Of a DNA stretch of 64,000 nucleotides, positions 63,948-64,000 are shown one piece after another. A program made the translations under genes and the position numbers. The notes under the pieces are model-generated. The model saw only the letters and a program-made list of their open reading frames with translations, did not search any database and had not been told where the DNA came from. The DNA comes from Micromonospora terminaliae (GTDB lineage Bacteria; Actinomycetota; Actinomycetes; Mycobacteriales; Micromonosporaceae): positions 3,162,001 to 3,226,000 of the forward strand of contig NZ_CP045309.1 of the NCBI RefSeq assembly GCF_009671205.1, given 5' to 3'. Numbering within the stretch: position 1 is the first letter of the stretch; the number at the start of each line of letters is the position of its first letter.

Positions 63948-63977
63948 TTGAGCATGTTATCGATAACATGCTATGTT
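63948..63977 (+). promoter_or_regulatory. Promoter with 22-bp palindromic LacI operator at the right edge
   Basis: TTGAGC (63948-63953) and TATGTT (63972-63977) are 18 bp apart. The spacer is filled by a perfect 22-bp palindrome (63951-63972) with core ATGTTATCGATAACAT. CAGGAG follows at 63985-63990. It must drive a rightward gene outside the window, probably part of the same carbohydrate regulon. Confidence 0.75.
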
Positions 63978-64000
63978 CCGAGCTCAGGAGTCGCGGGCGT

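Noticed and set aside
63790..63951. 53-codon plus-strand frame starting MNARDGSAGTVK and ending GVQKTR
   Set aside because: No ribosome site or leaderless promoter and no recognised domain. It runs into the -35/operator of the next gene. It could be a remnant, but support is too weak to call.

Overview
This window is GC-rich (about 70% or more), densely packed chromosomal DNA from an actinomycete. GTG starts, 4-base ATGA/GTGA gene overlaps, leaderless promoters and secreted hydrolases with CBM2 or ricin-type domains point to Micromonosporaceae (Micromonospora, Actinoplanes and relatives). That placement is inferred from style and content; no rRNA or core marker gene is present. I found no phage, IS element, CRISPR array or tRNA.

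Layout. 1-5.6 kb: the start of an SRPBCC gene with two operator copies, then two large membrane proteins (a tethered glycosidase-like barrel and a membrane hydrolase). 5.7-9.7 kb: ArsR-SRPBCC operon, cupin-hydrolase operon, GT1 glycosyltransferase and dimethylargininase. 9.8-13.2 kb: secreted subtilase behind a perfect CRP-type site. 13.2-22.5 kb: ECF sigma factor, SARP regulator, NarL-type two-component pair, and a divergent lipoprotein-adaptor-MacB-type ABC operon. 22.5-25.3 kb: furA-katG. 25.3-27.9 kb: a frameshifted reductase gene, a GlxA-type regulator and a disordered protein. 27.9-32.6 kb: a five-gene operon (ribbon-helix-helix regulator, DUF4097, ABC ATPase, ABC permease, CYP152 peroxygenase). 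32.6-45.5 kb: lactate-monooxygenase-like enzyme, a LuxR giant divergent from NTF2-MFS, a second MFS, a TPR protein, a winged-helix regulator, DUF1801, flavoprotein, OsmC, a DHFR-like reductase, an NmrA-like protein and a 52-aa Rho-N/SAP-like protein. 45.5-56.2 kb: a xylan-utilisation island (GH11 xylanase, bxlEFGA-like transporter/GH3 operon, two LacI regulators, GH10 xylanase). 56.2-60.3 kb: DUF1905/YdeI, FAD oxidase, AraC regulator and SDR. 60.3-64 kb: GH27-ricin and CE1-CBM2 secreted enzymes, then a LacI-type promoter for a gene beyond the window.

How it works together. The right third is a polysaccharide regulon: secreted GH11, GH10, CE1 and GH27 enzymes would open arabinoxylan/galactan polymers, the ABC importer would take up xylo-oligosaccharides, and cytoplasmic GH3 would finish hydrolysis. 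Two operator classes recur: a 12-bp CGGAAGTTTCGG element near both xylanases, and a TATCGATA/CGATAAC element at the transporter promoter, the CE1-GH27 promoter and the right-edge promoter. At least twelve genes have a TAnnnT-like -10 hexamer ending 6-7 nt before the start codon, i.e. apparently leaderless transcripts. The most novel candidate system is the exporter-CYP152 operon, whose promoter carries a ribbon-helix-helix style operator.
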